Below, piece by piece: positions 1 to 8,604 of a stretch of 64,000 nucleotides of DNA. The stretch comes from Pseudazoarcus sp963975885. Lineage in GTDB: Bacteria; Pseudomonadota; Gammaproteobacteria; Burkholderiales; Rhodocyclaceae. Each line of letters begins with the position of its first letter. Position 1 is the stretch's first letter. Under the pieces are notes generated by a model. It did no database searches. It saw nothing but the letters and a program-made list of their open reading frames with translations, and had not been told where the DNA came from. The stretch is from contig CAXBIS010000012.1 of NCBI GenBank assembly GCA_963975885.1, forward strand, positions 1-64,000, given 5' to 3'. The translations under genes were made by a program, and so were the position numbers.

Positions 1-1
1 C

Positions 2-832
2 GGATCCCTCAGGCGTAAACAACATCCCGTTTACACAAAAATTCGGACACGCCCGAGGCTCACAAACTCTGACATCACCGAAATCAACCTCTCTGCGGCC
101 ATCACCCTTCTTGGAATCAGCAAGATCAGGATGCGCGAACTGGTTCGTTTGCTTTTCCCCTCCGCCTATCGACCGTTGTCGGCACACGGATTTCCTCCTT
201 GGCGAATTTACCGGAAGGATGTCGGCCGCTTGCTTGAAATCGGGCATTTATTGCCATCCGTTAGCATCCCCGAAGAATCGCAGGTATCGCTCGCGCACGT
301 GTTCAAGTACTGGACGTGGAGCGATCATGAGATCATCGATCTGATTGAAGCTGTACGCGACGGGGTAATCGAACTTCAAGCGATGGTTGATGGTGCGGTC
401 GGTATAGGACGGTGGGTATTTGACCGACAGTCCTTAAAGCTCTGGAGACAAGGCCGTTCTCCCGAGTCCTCGAATTGGATCAGCGTTCCGAAGGTCGCTC
501 AGATGCTTGGCGTCAAACAGGAAGTTGCCTACTGGCTCGTACGAAATGAGTTCATCAAAGCTGAGCGACTAAGACCTCAGACCGGCATAGGTGCGCAAGT
601 AAGTCGAGCAGAACTGGCTCGCTTCAACAATTCATACGTTTTCGCAACTGAGATTGCTGAGGCCATTGGGACGTCCTCGAGGAAAGTCGTGCGAGTCTTC
701 GAGGATATCGGCATCACCCCGGCGTCAGGTCAAGGAATCGAAAAGTGCGGCAAGGTCTTCTTTTCGAAGACTCCTGAGCTGGTAGAATTCCTGACGACAA
801 TGAACGTTTCGCTGCCTAGTAGGGAAATCTAA
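2..832 (+). CDS. C-terminal part of a multi-HTH protein, possibly TniQ/TnsD-like (5' end outside the window)
   Basis: The reading frame is open to the window edge, so the true start lies upstream. At least three helix-turn-helix-like segments are visible: around LSAAITLLGISKIRMRELV (just before the first in-frame ATG at 131), ISVPKVAQMLGVKQEVAYWL near 480-540, and YVFATEIAEAIGTSSRKVVRV near 640-700. Serial HTH units are typical of the C-terminal half of Tn7/Tn5053-type target-selection proteins (TniQ/TnsD), but the diagnostic N-terminal zinc finger and TniQ core would lie outside the window. Base composition is lower in GC than the genes to the right, which fits an acquired element. It could instead be an unrelated multi-HTH regulator; the family call is an inference. 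Confidence 0.5.
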   Translation, partial: GSLRRKQHPVYTKIRTRPRLTNSDITEINLSAAITLLGISKIRMRELVRLLFPSAYRPLSAHGFPPWRIYRKDVGRLLEIGHLLPSVSIPEESQVSLAHVFKYWTWSDHEIIDLIEAVRDGVIELQAMVDGAVGIGRWVFDRQSLKLWRQGRSPESSNWISVPKVAQMLGVKQEVAYWLVRNEFIKAERLRPQTGIGAQVSRAELARFNNSYVFATEIAEAIGTSSRKVVRVFEDIGITPASGQGIEKCGKVFFSKTPELVEFLTTMNVSLPSREI

Positions 833-939
833 TCGAATTTGGGAATTTTTTCGCGGTCGTCCGAAACAAGTTTTGTAAGCGGCTGAACTTTCGTTGGGGC
901 AGATCTAAGGTCTCTTCGGACCCTACAGAGTCACGCTTC

Positions 940-1824
940 TTGTCCGATCCGACACGCGCACCGCTGTCCGACCACACCAAAGGCCTGCTCGCCGCGGGCA
1001 TCGTCGTGCTGTGCTGGTCGGGTTTCAACATCGTCTCGCGCGTCGGCTCGACCGGGGCGCTGACGCCTTTCGATATCGCGGCGCTGCGCTTCGCGGTGTC
1101 GGGACTGCTGGCGCTGCCGTTCTTTCTGCGCATGGTTCCGGTGGCCGAGTATCCGCGCTATTTCGTGCTGGCGATGGTGGCGGGTGTGGGCTATTCGCTG
1201 CTGGCCTACTCGGGTTTCGTGTACGCGCCCACGGCGCATGCGGGCGTGTTCATCAACGGCGGCATTCCGTTCTGGACGGTGATTCTGGTGGCGGTGACGG
1301 CGGGCTTTCATCTGTCGCGGCGGGTACTGGTGGCGCTCGGCACGACCTCGGCCGGCTTGCTGCTGATCGCCGGCAAGAGCCTGGGCGAAATCGGTGATTC
1401 GGACGTGTGGAAGGGCGACGTGCTGTTCCTGATCGCGGCGCTGTTCTGGGCCGTGTTCGGCATGCTCGGCCGTCACTGGAAGGTGCCGCCGCGCAGCGCC
1501 ATCGTCGGCATGGCGGTGATCTCGCTGGTGGTGTACACGCCGGTGTATCTGCTGTGGTTGCCCAAGACCATCGCCACCGCGCCGATGGGCGAGATCGTGC
1601 TGCAAGCGGTGTATCAGGGCATCGTCGCAGCGCTGCTGGCCGGCGCGATGTACACCTATGCCTGTCAGACCATCGGCGTGTATCGCGCTTCGATGACGCT
1701 GGCCATCGTGCCGGGTGCTTCTGCGATCGGCGCCTGGATCCTGCTTGGCGAGGCCCTCACCGTCACCGCCATCGCAGGCCTGGTGTTGGTGTCGGTCGGG
1801 GCCGTCCTGTCGTCCAGACGCTGA
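940..1824 (+). CDS. DMT (EamA) family inner-membrane transporter
   Basis: A 294-residue protein of about ten hydrophobic helices with the two-repeat EamA layout, the usual length for the drug/metabolite transporter superfamily. It probably exports a small metabolite or amino acid; the substrate cannot be told. The only possible start in this frame is the TTG at 940. The frame is open upstream to about 823 with no ATG, GTG or TTG, and there is no good ribosome site. Immediately upstream is the accessory HTH gene, so the native 5' end may have been replaced by an insertion. The protein itself looks intact from the first helix (LLAAGIVVLCWSGFNIVSR) to the last. Confidence 0.85.
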   Translation: MSDPTRAPLSDHTKGLLAAGIVVLCWSGFNIVSRVGSTGALTPFDIAALRFAVSGLLALPFFLRMVPVAEYPRYFVLAMVAGVGYSLLAYSGFVYAPTAHAGVFINGGIPFWTVILVAVTAGFHLSRRVLVALGTTSAGLLLIAGKSLGEIGDSDVWKGDVLFLIAALFWAVFGMLGRHWKVPPRSAIVGMAVISLVVYTPVYLLWLPKTIATAPMGEIVLQAVYQGIVAALLAGAMYTYACQTIGVYRASMTLAIVPGASAIGAWILLGEALTVTAIAGLVLVSVGAVLSSRR

Positions 1825-2064
1825 GCCAGAATCAATCCAAAAACCGCCATGGTGGCTGTTTTACCTTCATATCATCGTAATCCATACGGGGTACAAACAA
1901 GGCTCTTGAATCGACGGGAGCCTCCATGCAAAGCGTCTGCGCCCACTGCTACCGCAGACTGAACCGGACACGACGCGCCATGCGCTCGATTCTTTGCGCG
2001 CCATGCGAAACTCGCTGGTCAGACGTGCTCAGATCCGCCCCTGCCAGCACCGTGCGCCCGGCAC

Positions 2065-2150
2065 TCAGAACCGATAGTCACCGCTGATACGCAACTCACA
2101 TCCTGGCACTTTCCGCAGTCGATCCCAGCGAATGTCCGTGCTGACGTGCT
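2065..2150 (-). pseudogene. Possible C-terminal remnant of an outer-membrane beta-barrel protein
   Basis: Reading leftwards from the end of dadA, the frame gives about 26 residues ending in CELRISGDYRF and a stop. Alternating hydrophobic residues with a terminal Phe resemble the beta-signal that closes outer-membrane barrels. Nothing upstream in the frame looks like protein, so this would be a decayed fragment. The evidence is one short stretch and may be chance. The rest of the gap 1825-2188 holds only a weak hairpin after the transporter stop and the hairpin listed at 2151-2180. Confidence 0.2.
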
Positions 2151-2180
2151 GTCGGCGCGGCACTGACGGGCCGCGCCGAC
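2151..2180 (-). terminator. Perfect hairpin after dadA
   Basis: A 10-bp perfect inverted repeat (gtcggcgcgg / ccgcgccgac) with a 10-nt loop lies 9 bp past the dadA stop. There is no U-run, so it may act as a 3' stabiliser or a weak terminator rather than a classical rho-independent site. Confidence 0.5.
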
Positions 2181-2188
2181 TTCCCGCC

Positions 2189-3457
2189 TCAGGCGCTGCC
2201 CGGACGCAGTTGCGCCGGCACCTGCACTGTCGGCGCGGATTCACCCGCGCCGGCGACCACGCCGGCAATCATGTCGGCGGTGGCGGCCGCAAGCGTCCAG
2301 CCCAGGTGACCGTGGCCGGTGTTGTAGAACACATTCCCACGTCGCCCGCGACCGACGCGCGGCATCATGTCGGGCATCATCGGGCGCAGACCGGCCCAGG
2401 GCACGACCTGGCGCGTGCTGACGCCGGGGAAGCAGCGATTCACCCACTCCACCAGCGGCCGGATGCGGTCGGCGCGGATGTCCTTGTTGAAGCCGTTGAA
2501 CTCGGCCGTACCGGCCACGCGGAAGCGGTCGGGGCCGAGCCGGCTGGTGACCAGCTTGGTCTCGTCGTCGAGCAGGCTGACCCAGGGCGCGCTGCGCTGG
2601 CTGCGCTCGTCGGTGAGATTGACGGTGATCGAGTAGCCCTTGACCGGATAGACGTTGACGCGGTCGCCGAGCTGGCGCGCGAACTCGCGGCTGGCCACTC
2701 CGGCGCACACCACCAAGGCGTCGAAGTTCCACACGTCCTGGCGGCCGTCGACCACGGTCGTCACGGTGGCGCGCTCGCCGTCGCTGTCGAGCGCCACCAC
2801 GTCGCGGCCGAAGATGCTGCGCGCGCCCATGCGGTCGAGCGCGGCCGACAGACCCACCGTAAACTTGTGGATGTCGCCGGTCGAATCGCTCTCGGTATAG
2901 AAGCCGCCGTAGTAGTTGCCGGCCAAAGCCGGCTCGATGGCGCGCATCTCCTCGGGCGTAACCGCACGGCGTTCCAGCCCGCCGGCGGCAAGCAGTTTTG
3001 TCACTTCCGCCGCGTGCTCGAAGCCGGCACGATCGCGGTAGATATGCAGGATGCCGCGCTTCTCACTGTCGAAGGCTATGCCCTCGGCCTCGGCCCAGGC
3101 GAACAGATGTTCGCGCGCCGCCACCGCCAGCCTTGCCGTTTCGATGGTGTTGTCGCGGTAGTGCGGAATGCTGGCGAGAAACTGCGCGAACCACGACAGC
3201 TTGTGCCACGATGGCTTCGGGTTCACCAGCAGCGGCGCATCCTTGCGCAGCATCCACTTAAGCCCCTTGAGCACCGTGCTCCAGTGCGTCCAGGTCTCCG
3301 CGTTGGACGCGGAGAGCTGGCCGCCGTTGGCGAACGAGGTTTCCATGGCGGGGTAGCGGTGCTTCTCGAACAGCGTGACGGAATAGCCTTTACGGGCGAG
3401 CGCATAGGCGCTCGTCACCCCGGTGATACCTCCACCGATGACAGCAATGGTCTTCAT
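2189..3457 (-). CDS. dadA: D-amino-acid dehydrogenase small subunit-like FAD oxidoreductase
   Basis: A 422-residue DAO-superfamily flavoprotein. The N-terminus carries the FAD-binding GxGxxG signature (IAVIGGGITGVTSAYALA, residues 4-21). The NGGQLSASNAE stretch and the C-terminal GHGHLGWTLAAATA segment are typical of DadA. The enzyme oxidatively deaminates D-amino acids, passing electrons to the respiratory chain. A tandem glycine aptamer precedes the gene, which suggests that in this organism it works on glycine or a glycine-linked amine, or simply that glycine signals amino-acid excess. The start ATG at 3457 sits about 60 bp after the riboswitch. No alanine racemase gene is adjacent. Confidence 0.9.
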   Translation of the reverse strand: MKTIAVIGGGITGVTSAYALARKGYSVTLFEKHRYPAMETSFANGGQLSASNAETWTHWSTVLKGLKWMLRKDAPLLVNPKPSWHKLSWFAQFLASIPHYRDNTIETARLAVAAREHLFAWAEAEGIAFDSEKRGILHIYRDRAGFEHAAEVTKLLAAGGLERRAVTPEEMRAIEPALAGNYYGGFYTESDSTGDIHKFTVGLSAALDRMGARSIFGRDVVALDSDGERATVTTVVDGRQDVWNFDALVVCAGVASREFARQLGDRVNVYPVKGYSITVNLTDERSQRSAPWVSLLDDETKLVTSRLGPDRFRVAGTAEFNGFNKDIRADRIRPLVEWVNRCFPGVSTRQVVPWAGLRPMMPDMMPRVGRGRRGNVFYNTGHGHLGWTLAAATADMIAGVVAGAGESAPTVQVPAQLRPGSA

Positions 3458-3515
3458 TGGAACGGTCTCCAGACGTCAGGGGGTCGGGGTGTCCGCGCGA
3501 CTGCGCGTAACACGC

Positions 3516-3705
3516 CCCCTCTGTCCGGTACCTGAGAGATTCACGCGACCCGGGCGGGCGCGCTTGCTCCTTCGGTGTGGCGGTGACGAACCCGCCAGCT
3601 CTTCAGAGATGATTGTCGATCCGGTCGGTCCTTTTGCCTGAGAGTTTCCGGGGCGGTTGCTCCTTCGGCGCCGCGCCGTACTGGCGACGGTCTCTCCCGA
3701 TCGGG
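3516..3705 (-). promoter_or_regulatory. Tandem glycine riboswitch upstream of dadA
   Basis: Two aptamers are recognisable on the minus strand. The first (about 3705-3622) has the conserved GGAGAG start, the GCCGAAGGAGCAA core and the CTCTCAGGCAAAAGGACC 3' block (complement at 3629-3646). A short linker leads to the second (about 3611-3516), which repeats the CCGAAGGAGCAA core and ends with CTCTCAGGTACCGGACAGAG (complement at 3519-3538). This two-aptamer arrangement is the classic glycine riboswitch, normally an ON switch. Between aptamer two and the dadA start I see no clear terminator, so control may be translational. The remainder of 3458-3841 holds no gene. Confidence 0.93.
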
Positions 3706-3841
3706 TCCCGGCGTAAGCCGGCGATGACTTCATGCAGTCTAACGGGAGACAGTAAACAATGAAAGCCCCTGCCATTTCGGCAGGGGCCCGCATGCGTGTC
3801 ATCACCAAGACAGGACGCCCTTGCGGAAAAGCCGTCGTCAA

Positions 3842-4879
3842 TCAGATGACCGGAAAAATGCCCCCGTCTTCCGTCAGCGGCAGTCGGTCGCAAAACGCCT
3901 GACTGGTCGGATCCAGTTCGATGCCTTCATCCACTTGATCAATGCTGCAGCCGATAACCACCTTGGCCAGGCACATCAGACTGACCGGTACCACGCATTG
4001 ACCGCCGGGAGCCAACTGCCGGCCGGGCGCGCAAAATGCCTGTTCAAAACCTAGATCCTCGAGCAGGAACTCATCCAGTTCAGGTTCGATCTCGCTGAAC
4101 GGAATCGTCTCGGGCTCGGCCTGCGCCTGAATCCCTTCCTCTTGAGCCGGCGTGATGAACTCCTCGAAATCAAGCAGGCGTTCGATGAAAACGAAGAACC
4201 ACAGATAGAGCTGTGCCAGCGATTCTTCGCTCGGGGGGTCGGCATTCACGTCACCGACCCACTTCGGCCCGACGATCGTTGAGCATCGCTCGAGCGATGG
4301 CAGGGTCATCGAGGTCACATTCAGGCGGGCACCACTTTCGTTCGTGAATGCCACATCCCGGAGTCCGGCGAAGATCTCCAAGGTCTCAAGATCCTCGGGC
4401 ACTTCGGTGCCACACGGACTTTCCTCGCTATCGAAGGGATTCTCGCCTTCGGAACCAGAAAAATCGAAAAACGGATTATCTTCGCTCCACTCGATCTCGC
4501 ACAGCTGATCAAACGTCAAAGTGACCGGGATGATCGGAACGCTCTGAGTCTCACCCAGCGGATTGTGGAAGTTGCGCTGCTCGCGCTCGAAGATGTCGGA
4601 GATCGTCGCTGCGACGGCGGGGCCGATCGAATGCCCGACGACACCGGAAACCAGCACCACCGGCAACAGGGCGGACAACAGGCGGCGCCCGGTCCATCCG
4701 TGACGCCTCAGCATCCACCACGCGGTCATCGCCAGAGCCGCGCTGGCGAGAATCGAAAACACCGTCCCTCCGACCGGAATCGCCGCGATGGGCCCGGTCG
4801 AAATCGACTGCCCAGAGGCCGCAGCCGCGACCACCAGCAACGCGAGCCCTAAGGCCGTCCGTACACTCTTCGCTCTCAT
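3842..4879 (-). CDS. Exosortase-H-type (midcut-like) sorted membrane protein
   Basis: From the ATG at 4879, preceded by GGGGGA, the protein has 345 residues: an N-terminal signal (about residues 1-23), a second hydrophobic segment (GGTVFSILASAALAMTAWWM) followed by the basic run RRHGWTGRR, then a third hydrophobic stretch. The rest is an acidic extracytoplasmic domain with many Cys and Glu/Asp residues. A transmembrane segment plus Arg cluster near the N-terminus, rather than at the C-terminus, resembles the proteins annotated as midcut-by-XrtH, relatives of the PEP-CTERM/IPTL-CTERM exosortase substrates. No exosortase gene is in the window. A longer frame reaches 5035 but its extra residues look non-coding. 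Confidence 0.55.
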   Translation of the reverse strand: MRAKSVRTALGLALLVVAAAASGQSISTGPIAAIPVGGTVFSILASAALAMTAWWMLRRHGWTGRRLLSALLPVVLVSGVVGHSIGPAVAATISDIFEREQRNFHNPLGETQSVPIIPVTLTFDQLCEIEWSEDNPFFDFSGSEGENPFDSEESPCGTEVPEDLETLEIFAGLRDVAFTNESGARLNVTSMTLPSLERCSTIVGPKWVGDVNADPPSEESLAQLYLWFFVFIERLLDFEEFITPAQEEGIQAQAEPETIPFSEIEPELDEFLLEDLGFEQAFCAPGRQLAPGGQCVVPVSLMCLAKVVIGCSIDQVDEGIELDPTSQAFCDRLPLTEDGGIFPVI

Positions 4880-5260
4880 TTTTCCCCCAGAACCGCCGAA
4901 ACACCGCGACCGAACCTCGTCGGCCACTGACCAAGCAACTCCACGCACAGACGAACAGATCGACGCACGGCCTCCAAATGTAACCCGATATGAGCAGGGT
5001 GTCGCCTTGCAAACGACATCCATCCGTCGCGCCAACGCAGTCCGGTTGCGGATTCACGACACATCCGGTTGCTCTGTACGCCCGCGCGACAAGTGTCTGA
5101 ACTGCCCAAAACCAATCTCGATCCTGCACGGTCCCGTCCACTGGCCTTTTGCAGCAACGCTGTCGGAACCTCTTGAAATCACGTTTAAGAACGAGAATAA
5201 TTCGCTTTTCGATTATTAGACAGGCGTCCTGCGAGCGACGCTCCAACGAGGTTCTCCAAC
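4880..5260. other. Divergent intergenic region, 381 bp
   Basis: This gap separates the leftward sorted-protein gene from the rightward TonB receptor. I see no credible gene in it. Its only recognisable element is the Fur-box-like site at 5191-5209. Confidence 0.5.
5191..5209 (+). promoter_or_regulatory. Putative Fur box upstream of the TonB receptor
   Basis: The 19-mer acgagaataattcgctttt contains the palindromic core GAAT-A-ATTC and matches the proteobacterial Fur-box pattern (ATGAGAATnATTCTCATTT) at most positions. It lies about 50 bp before the receptor start, where iron repression would be expected. It was identified by eye only. Confidence 0.5.
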
Positions 5261-7456
5261 GTGCATCCCCTCCATCACCCCTGCCGCCTCGGCGCGCTCG
5301 CCGCCGCGCTCATGCTGGCCGGACCCGTCCTGGCCCAATCCGAACCGGCCGAGCGGCCCGTCGACGAGGCGGTCCAGCTCGACACGGTCAACGTCAACGC
5401 CAGTGCCGACGCTTCGGCCGAAGGCCTGCCTCCGGCCTATGCCGGCAATCAGGTTGCGCGCGGTGGGCGTGCGGGCATTCTGGGCAATCGCGACACGATG
5501 GAGACACCGTTCAACGCGACCGCCTACACCAGCGAACTCATCCAGGACCAGCAGGCCAAGAGCGTCTCGGACGTGATGCAGAATGACGCCTCGGTGCGCA
5601 CCGCGCGCGGCTTCGGCAACTTCCAGGAGTTGTACGTGATCCGCGGCTTCCCGGTGTACTCCGACGACATGGCCTACAACGGCCTGTACGGTCTGCTGCC
5701 GCGCCAATATGTCGCGGCCGAACTGCTTGAACGCGTCGAGGTGCTGCGCGGCGCAAACACCTTCATCAACGGCGCCGCGCCCGGCGGCAGCGGCATCGGC
5801 GGCTCGGTCAAACTGCTGCCCAAGCGCGCGCCCAACAATCCCTTGAACCGCCTCACGGTGGGTGTCGAGAGCGGTGGTCAAGGCTATGCCGCGGCGGACA
5901 TCGGACGGCGCTTCGGTGACGACGGCGAGAACGGCATCCGCATCAACGCCGCGCGCCGCAGCGGGGGCACGGCGATCGACGACGAGCGCCGGCGCCTGGA
6001 CGTGCTCGCGGTGGGCCTCGACCATCGCGGCAGCAACTTCCGCCTGTCGGCCGACATCGGCCATCAGGATCACGATATCGACGAGCCGCGCCCCAACGTC
6101 ACGCCCACCGGCGCCGCGCCGTCCGCGCCGGACGCATCGGACAACTTCGCGCAGTCGTGGACCTTCTCCAAGGAACGCCAGACCTTCGCCACCTTTCGCG
6201 GCGAGCTCGACCTGTCCGACGACGTCACGGCCTGGGCTGCCGCGGGTGTGCGTGACGGCGACGAGAAGAATCGGCTCGCCAACCCGCGCGCAACGCCCGA
6301 CGGTTCGACCACCGCCTACCGCTTCGACAACGTGCGCGAAGACACCGTGTCGACCGGCGAGATCGGCATTCGCGGGCGCCTCATGACCGGCAAGGTCTCG
6401 CACGAACTGGTGGCCTCGGCCAACACCTTCCGCATGAGCTCGCGCAACGCCTACGCCTTCTCGGACTTCGCGGGTTTCGCAAGCGACCTGAACAATCCGG
6501 TCGATGTCACGCCACCCGATGCCGATTTCTTCACCGGCGGCTCGCTGTCCTCGCCACGGGTGACCGAGCGCACCAGTACCCGCAGCGTCGCGCTCGCCGA
6601 CACCATGGGGTTCATGGATGAACGGCTGCTCGTCACCGTCGGCGCACGCCACCAGACGATCGCGCAGCGCGGCTACAACTACAACACCGGCGCCAAGGAA
6701 TCGGACTACGACAAGAGCGAAGTCACGCCCATGGCCGGCGTCGTGTTCAAGCTCAACCCGCAGGTGTCGCTCTACGCCAACTATGCCGAAGCGCTGGTCA
6801 AGGGAGACATCGCACCCGCCGTCAGTGGCGGACAACCCATCGACAACGCCGGCGAAGTGCTCGCGCCCTACGTCTCCAAGCAGAAGGAAGCCGGTCTCAA
6901 GTACGACGGCGGGCGCATCGGCGGCGCTCTCGCCTTCTTCACCACCGACAAGCCGTTCACGACCGTCGAGAACGGCGTCTTCAGCGCCAACGGCGAGCAG
7001 CGCAACCGCGGCCTTGAACTGACGATGTTCGGCCAGCCGATGCACAACCTGCGCGTGCTCGGCGGCCTGACCCTGCTCGACGCGGAACTCAAGAAGACCG
7101 TGGGGGGTGCGCTCGACGGCAACGACGCCATCGGCGTGCCAAACACCCAACTCAACCTCGGCGTCGAATGGGACGTCCCCGGACTGCCCGGCCTGACCCT
7201 TACCGGCCGCGCGATCCACACGTCGAAGCAATACATCGACGAAGCCAACGACGAACGCATTCCATCCTGGACCCGATTCGACGTCGGCGCCCGCTACATC
7301 ACCGACATCGGCGGCCAGGTCATGACCGTGCGTGCGCGCATCGACAACCTCACCGACCGCGACTACTGGGCATCGGCCGGCGGTTATCCGGGCGCCAACT
7401 ACCTCGTCCTGGGCGCTCCACGCACCTTCACCGTGACCGCGAGCTTCGACTTCTGA
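5261..7456 (+). CDS. TonB-dependent siderophore receptor
   Basis: A 731-residue outer-membrane receptor. It starts with GTG at 5261 and carries a cleavable signal peptide ending near VLAQS (about residue 26). Then come a TonB-box-like stretch (VQLDTVNVNA), a plug domain (NRDTMETPFNATAYTSE, VIRGFPVYSDDMAYNGL, LERVEVLRGANTF) and a 22-strand barrel ending in FTVTASFDF with a terminal Phe. The plug pattern is that of ferric-siderophore receptors of the FhuE/FpvA class. The stop overlaps the next start, so it is co-transcribed with the PepSY protein, which could reduce or release the imported iron. The Fur-like box upstream supports iron control. The exact siderophore is unknown. Confidence 0.93.
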   Translation: MHPLHHPCRLGALAAALMLAGPVLAQSEPAERPVDEAVQLDTVNVNASADASAEGLPPAYAGNQVARGGRAGILGNRDTMETPFNATAYTSELIQDQQAKSVSDVMQNDASVRTARGFGNFQELYVIRGFPVYSDDMAYNGLYGLLPRQYVAAELLERVEVLRGANTFINGAAPGGSGIGGSVKLLPKRAPNNPLNRLTVGVESGGQGYAAADIGRRFGDDGENGIRINAARRSGGTAIDDERRRLDVLAVGLDHRGSNFRLSADIGHQDHDIDEPRPNVTPTGAAPSAPDASDNFAQSWTFSKERQTFATFRGELDLSDDVTAWAAAGVRDGDEKNRLANPRATPDGSTTAYRFDNVREDTVSTGEIGIRGRLMTGKVSHELVASANTFRMSSRNAYAFSDFAGFASDLNNPVDVTPPDADFFTGGSLSSPRVTERTSTRSVALADTMGFMDERLLVTVGARHQTIAQRGYNYNTGAKESDYDKSEVTPMAGVVFKLNPQVSLYANYAEALVKGDIAPAVSGGQPIDNAGEVLAPYVSKQKEAGLKYDGGRIGGALAFFTTDKPFTTVENGVFSANGEQRNRGLELTMFGQPMHNLRVLGGLTLLDAELKKTVGGALDGNDAIGVPNTQLNLGVEWDVPGLPGLTLTGRAIHTSKQYIDEANDERIPSWTRFDVGARYITDIGGQVMTVRARIDNLTDRDYWASAGGYPGANYLVLGAPRTFTVTASFDF

Positions 7457-8604
7457 TGACGGCGAGCGGGATCCGTCGCTGGAGCTGGGTGCACAAGTGG
7501 TCCAGTCTGGTGTGCACCTTGTTCATGCTGATGCTTTGCATCACGGGCCTGCCGCTGGTGTTCTCGCACGAGATCGACCATCTCACCGGCAACGAAGTCG
7601 AAATGCCGCAACTGCCGGCCGGCAGCCCACACGTATCGCTGGACCGCGTCGTGACCGCGGCCGAGACCCATCATCCGGGCCTCGTGCCGCTGTATCTGTT
7701 CGCCGGTGACGACGAACCCGACCTGTGGTTGGCCAAGATGGACACCCGCGTCGACACCGACGAACGGCTGGCGCGCTTCGCCTACGTCGATGCGCGCAGC
7801 GGCGAAATTCTCGGCGAGCCGAACTTCGGCGAAGGCTTCATGAGTGTGATGTACCGCCTGCATGTCGACCTCTACGCCGGTCTGCCGGGCAAGCTGTTTC
7901 TCGGCGCCATGGGCCTGTTGCTGCTGGTGGCGCTGGTGTCGGGGGTGGTGCTCTATGCGCCGTTCATGCGCAAGCTGCGCTTCGGCACGGTGCGCAGCCA
8001 GCGCAGCCACACGCGTTGGCTGGACCTGCACAACCTGATCGGCATCGTCACGCTGGTGTGGGCACTCGTGGTGGGCTTCACCGGTGTCGTCAACACCTGG
8101 GCCGACCTTATCCTGCAGGCCTGGCAGCGCGATCAGGTTGCCGTGTTGCAATCGGGCGGTGCGCAGACACTGCTGACCCCCGATTCGCGCTTCGCCGCAC
8201 CGGCCGACGGCAGCCTGCAGGTCGCGGTCGACCGCGTGCTGGCCGCCGCGCCGGGCATGAAGGCCGACATGATCGCCTTCCCCGGCACGCTGCGTGCGAC
8301 ACCCGATCACTTCGCGGTGATGCTGCGTGGCGACACACCGCTGACCTCCCGCATGACGCGCGCGGTGCTCGTCGATGCGGACAGCGGAGAAGTGCTCGAA
8401 GCGGCCGGGCGACCCTGGTACGTCACCGCCTTCATGCTCTCCGAGCCGCTGCACTTCGGCGACTATGGCGGCCTGCCGATGAAGATCCTGTGGGGCCTGC
8501 TCGACCTGCTGACCATCATCGTGCTGACCAGCGGACTCGTGCTGTGGTGGCGCAAGCGCGATAGATCCCCGGCCGAGGCCATCGATGTGGAGCTGCAGAC
8601 ATGA
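7456..8604 (+). CDS. PepSY-associated transmembrane protein (putative siderophore ferric reductase)
   Basis: A 382-residue inner-membrane protein starting at the ATG that overlaps the receptor stop by one base. Four hydrophobic helices are visible: WSSLVCTLFMLMLCITGLPL near the N-terminus, GAMGLLLLVALVSGVVLYAP, LIGIVTLVWALVVGFTGVVN, and ILWGLLDLLTIIVLTSGLVL near the C-terminus followed by WWRKR. PepSY-like periplasmic domains sit between them. His residues in or beside helices (VHKW, HVDLYAG, DLHNLIG) are typical of the FoxB/FsrB-like group, thought to reduce ferric siderophores at the inner membrane. The operon position next to a receptor fits this role. Confidence 0.88.
   Translation: MTASGIRRWSWVHKWSSLVCTLFMLMLCITGLPLVFSHEIDHLTGNEVEMPQLPAGSPHVSLDRVVTAAETHHPGLVPLYLFAGDDEPDLWLAKMDTRVDTDERLARFAYVDARSGEILGEPNFGEGFMSVMYRLHVDLYAGLPGKLFLGAMGLLLLVALVSGVVLYAPFMRKLRFGTVRSQRSHTRWLDLHNLIGIVTLVWALVVGFTGVVNTWADLILQAWQRDQVAVLQSGGAQTLLTPDSRFAAPADGSLQVAVDRVLAAAPGMKADMIAFPGTLRATPDHFAVMLRGDTPLTSRMTRAVLVDADSGEVLEAAGRPWYVTAFMLSEPLHFGDYGGLPMKILWGLLDLLTIIVLTSGLVLWWRKRDRSPAEAIDVELQT

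Noticed and set aside
833..960. Tn7/Tn5053-type transposon end
   Set aside because: The near-palindrome tgtccgatccgaca is suggestive, but there are no repeated internal binding sites, target duplication or matching second end in the window.
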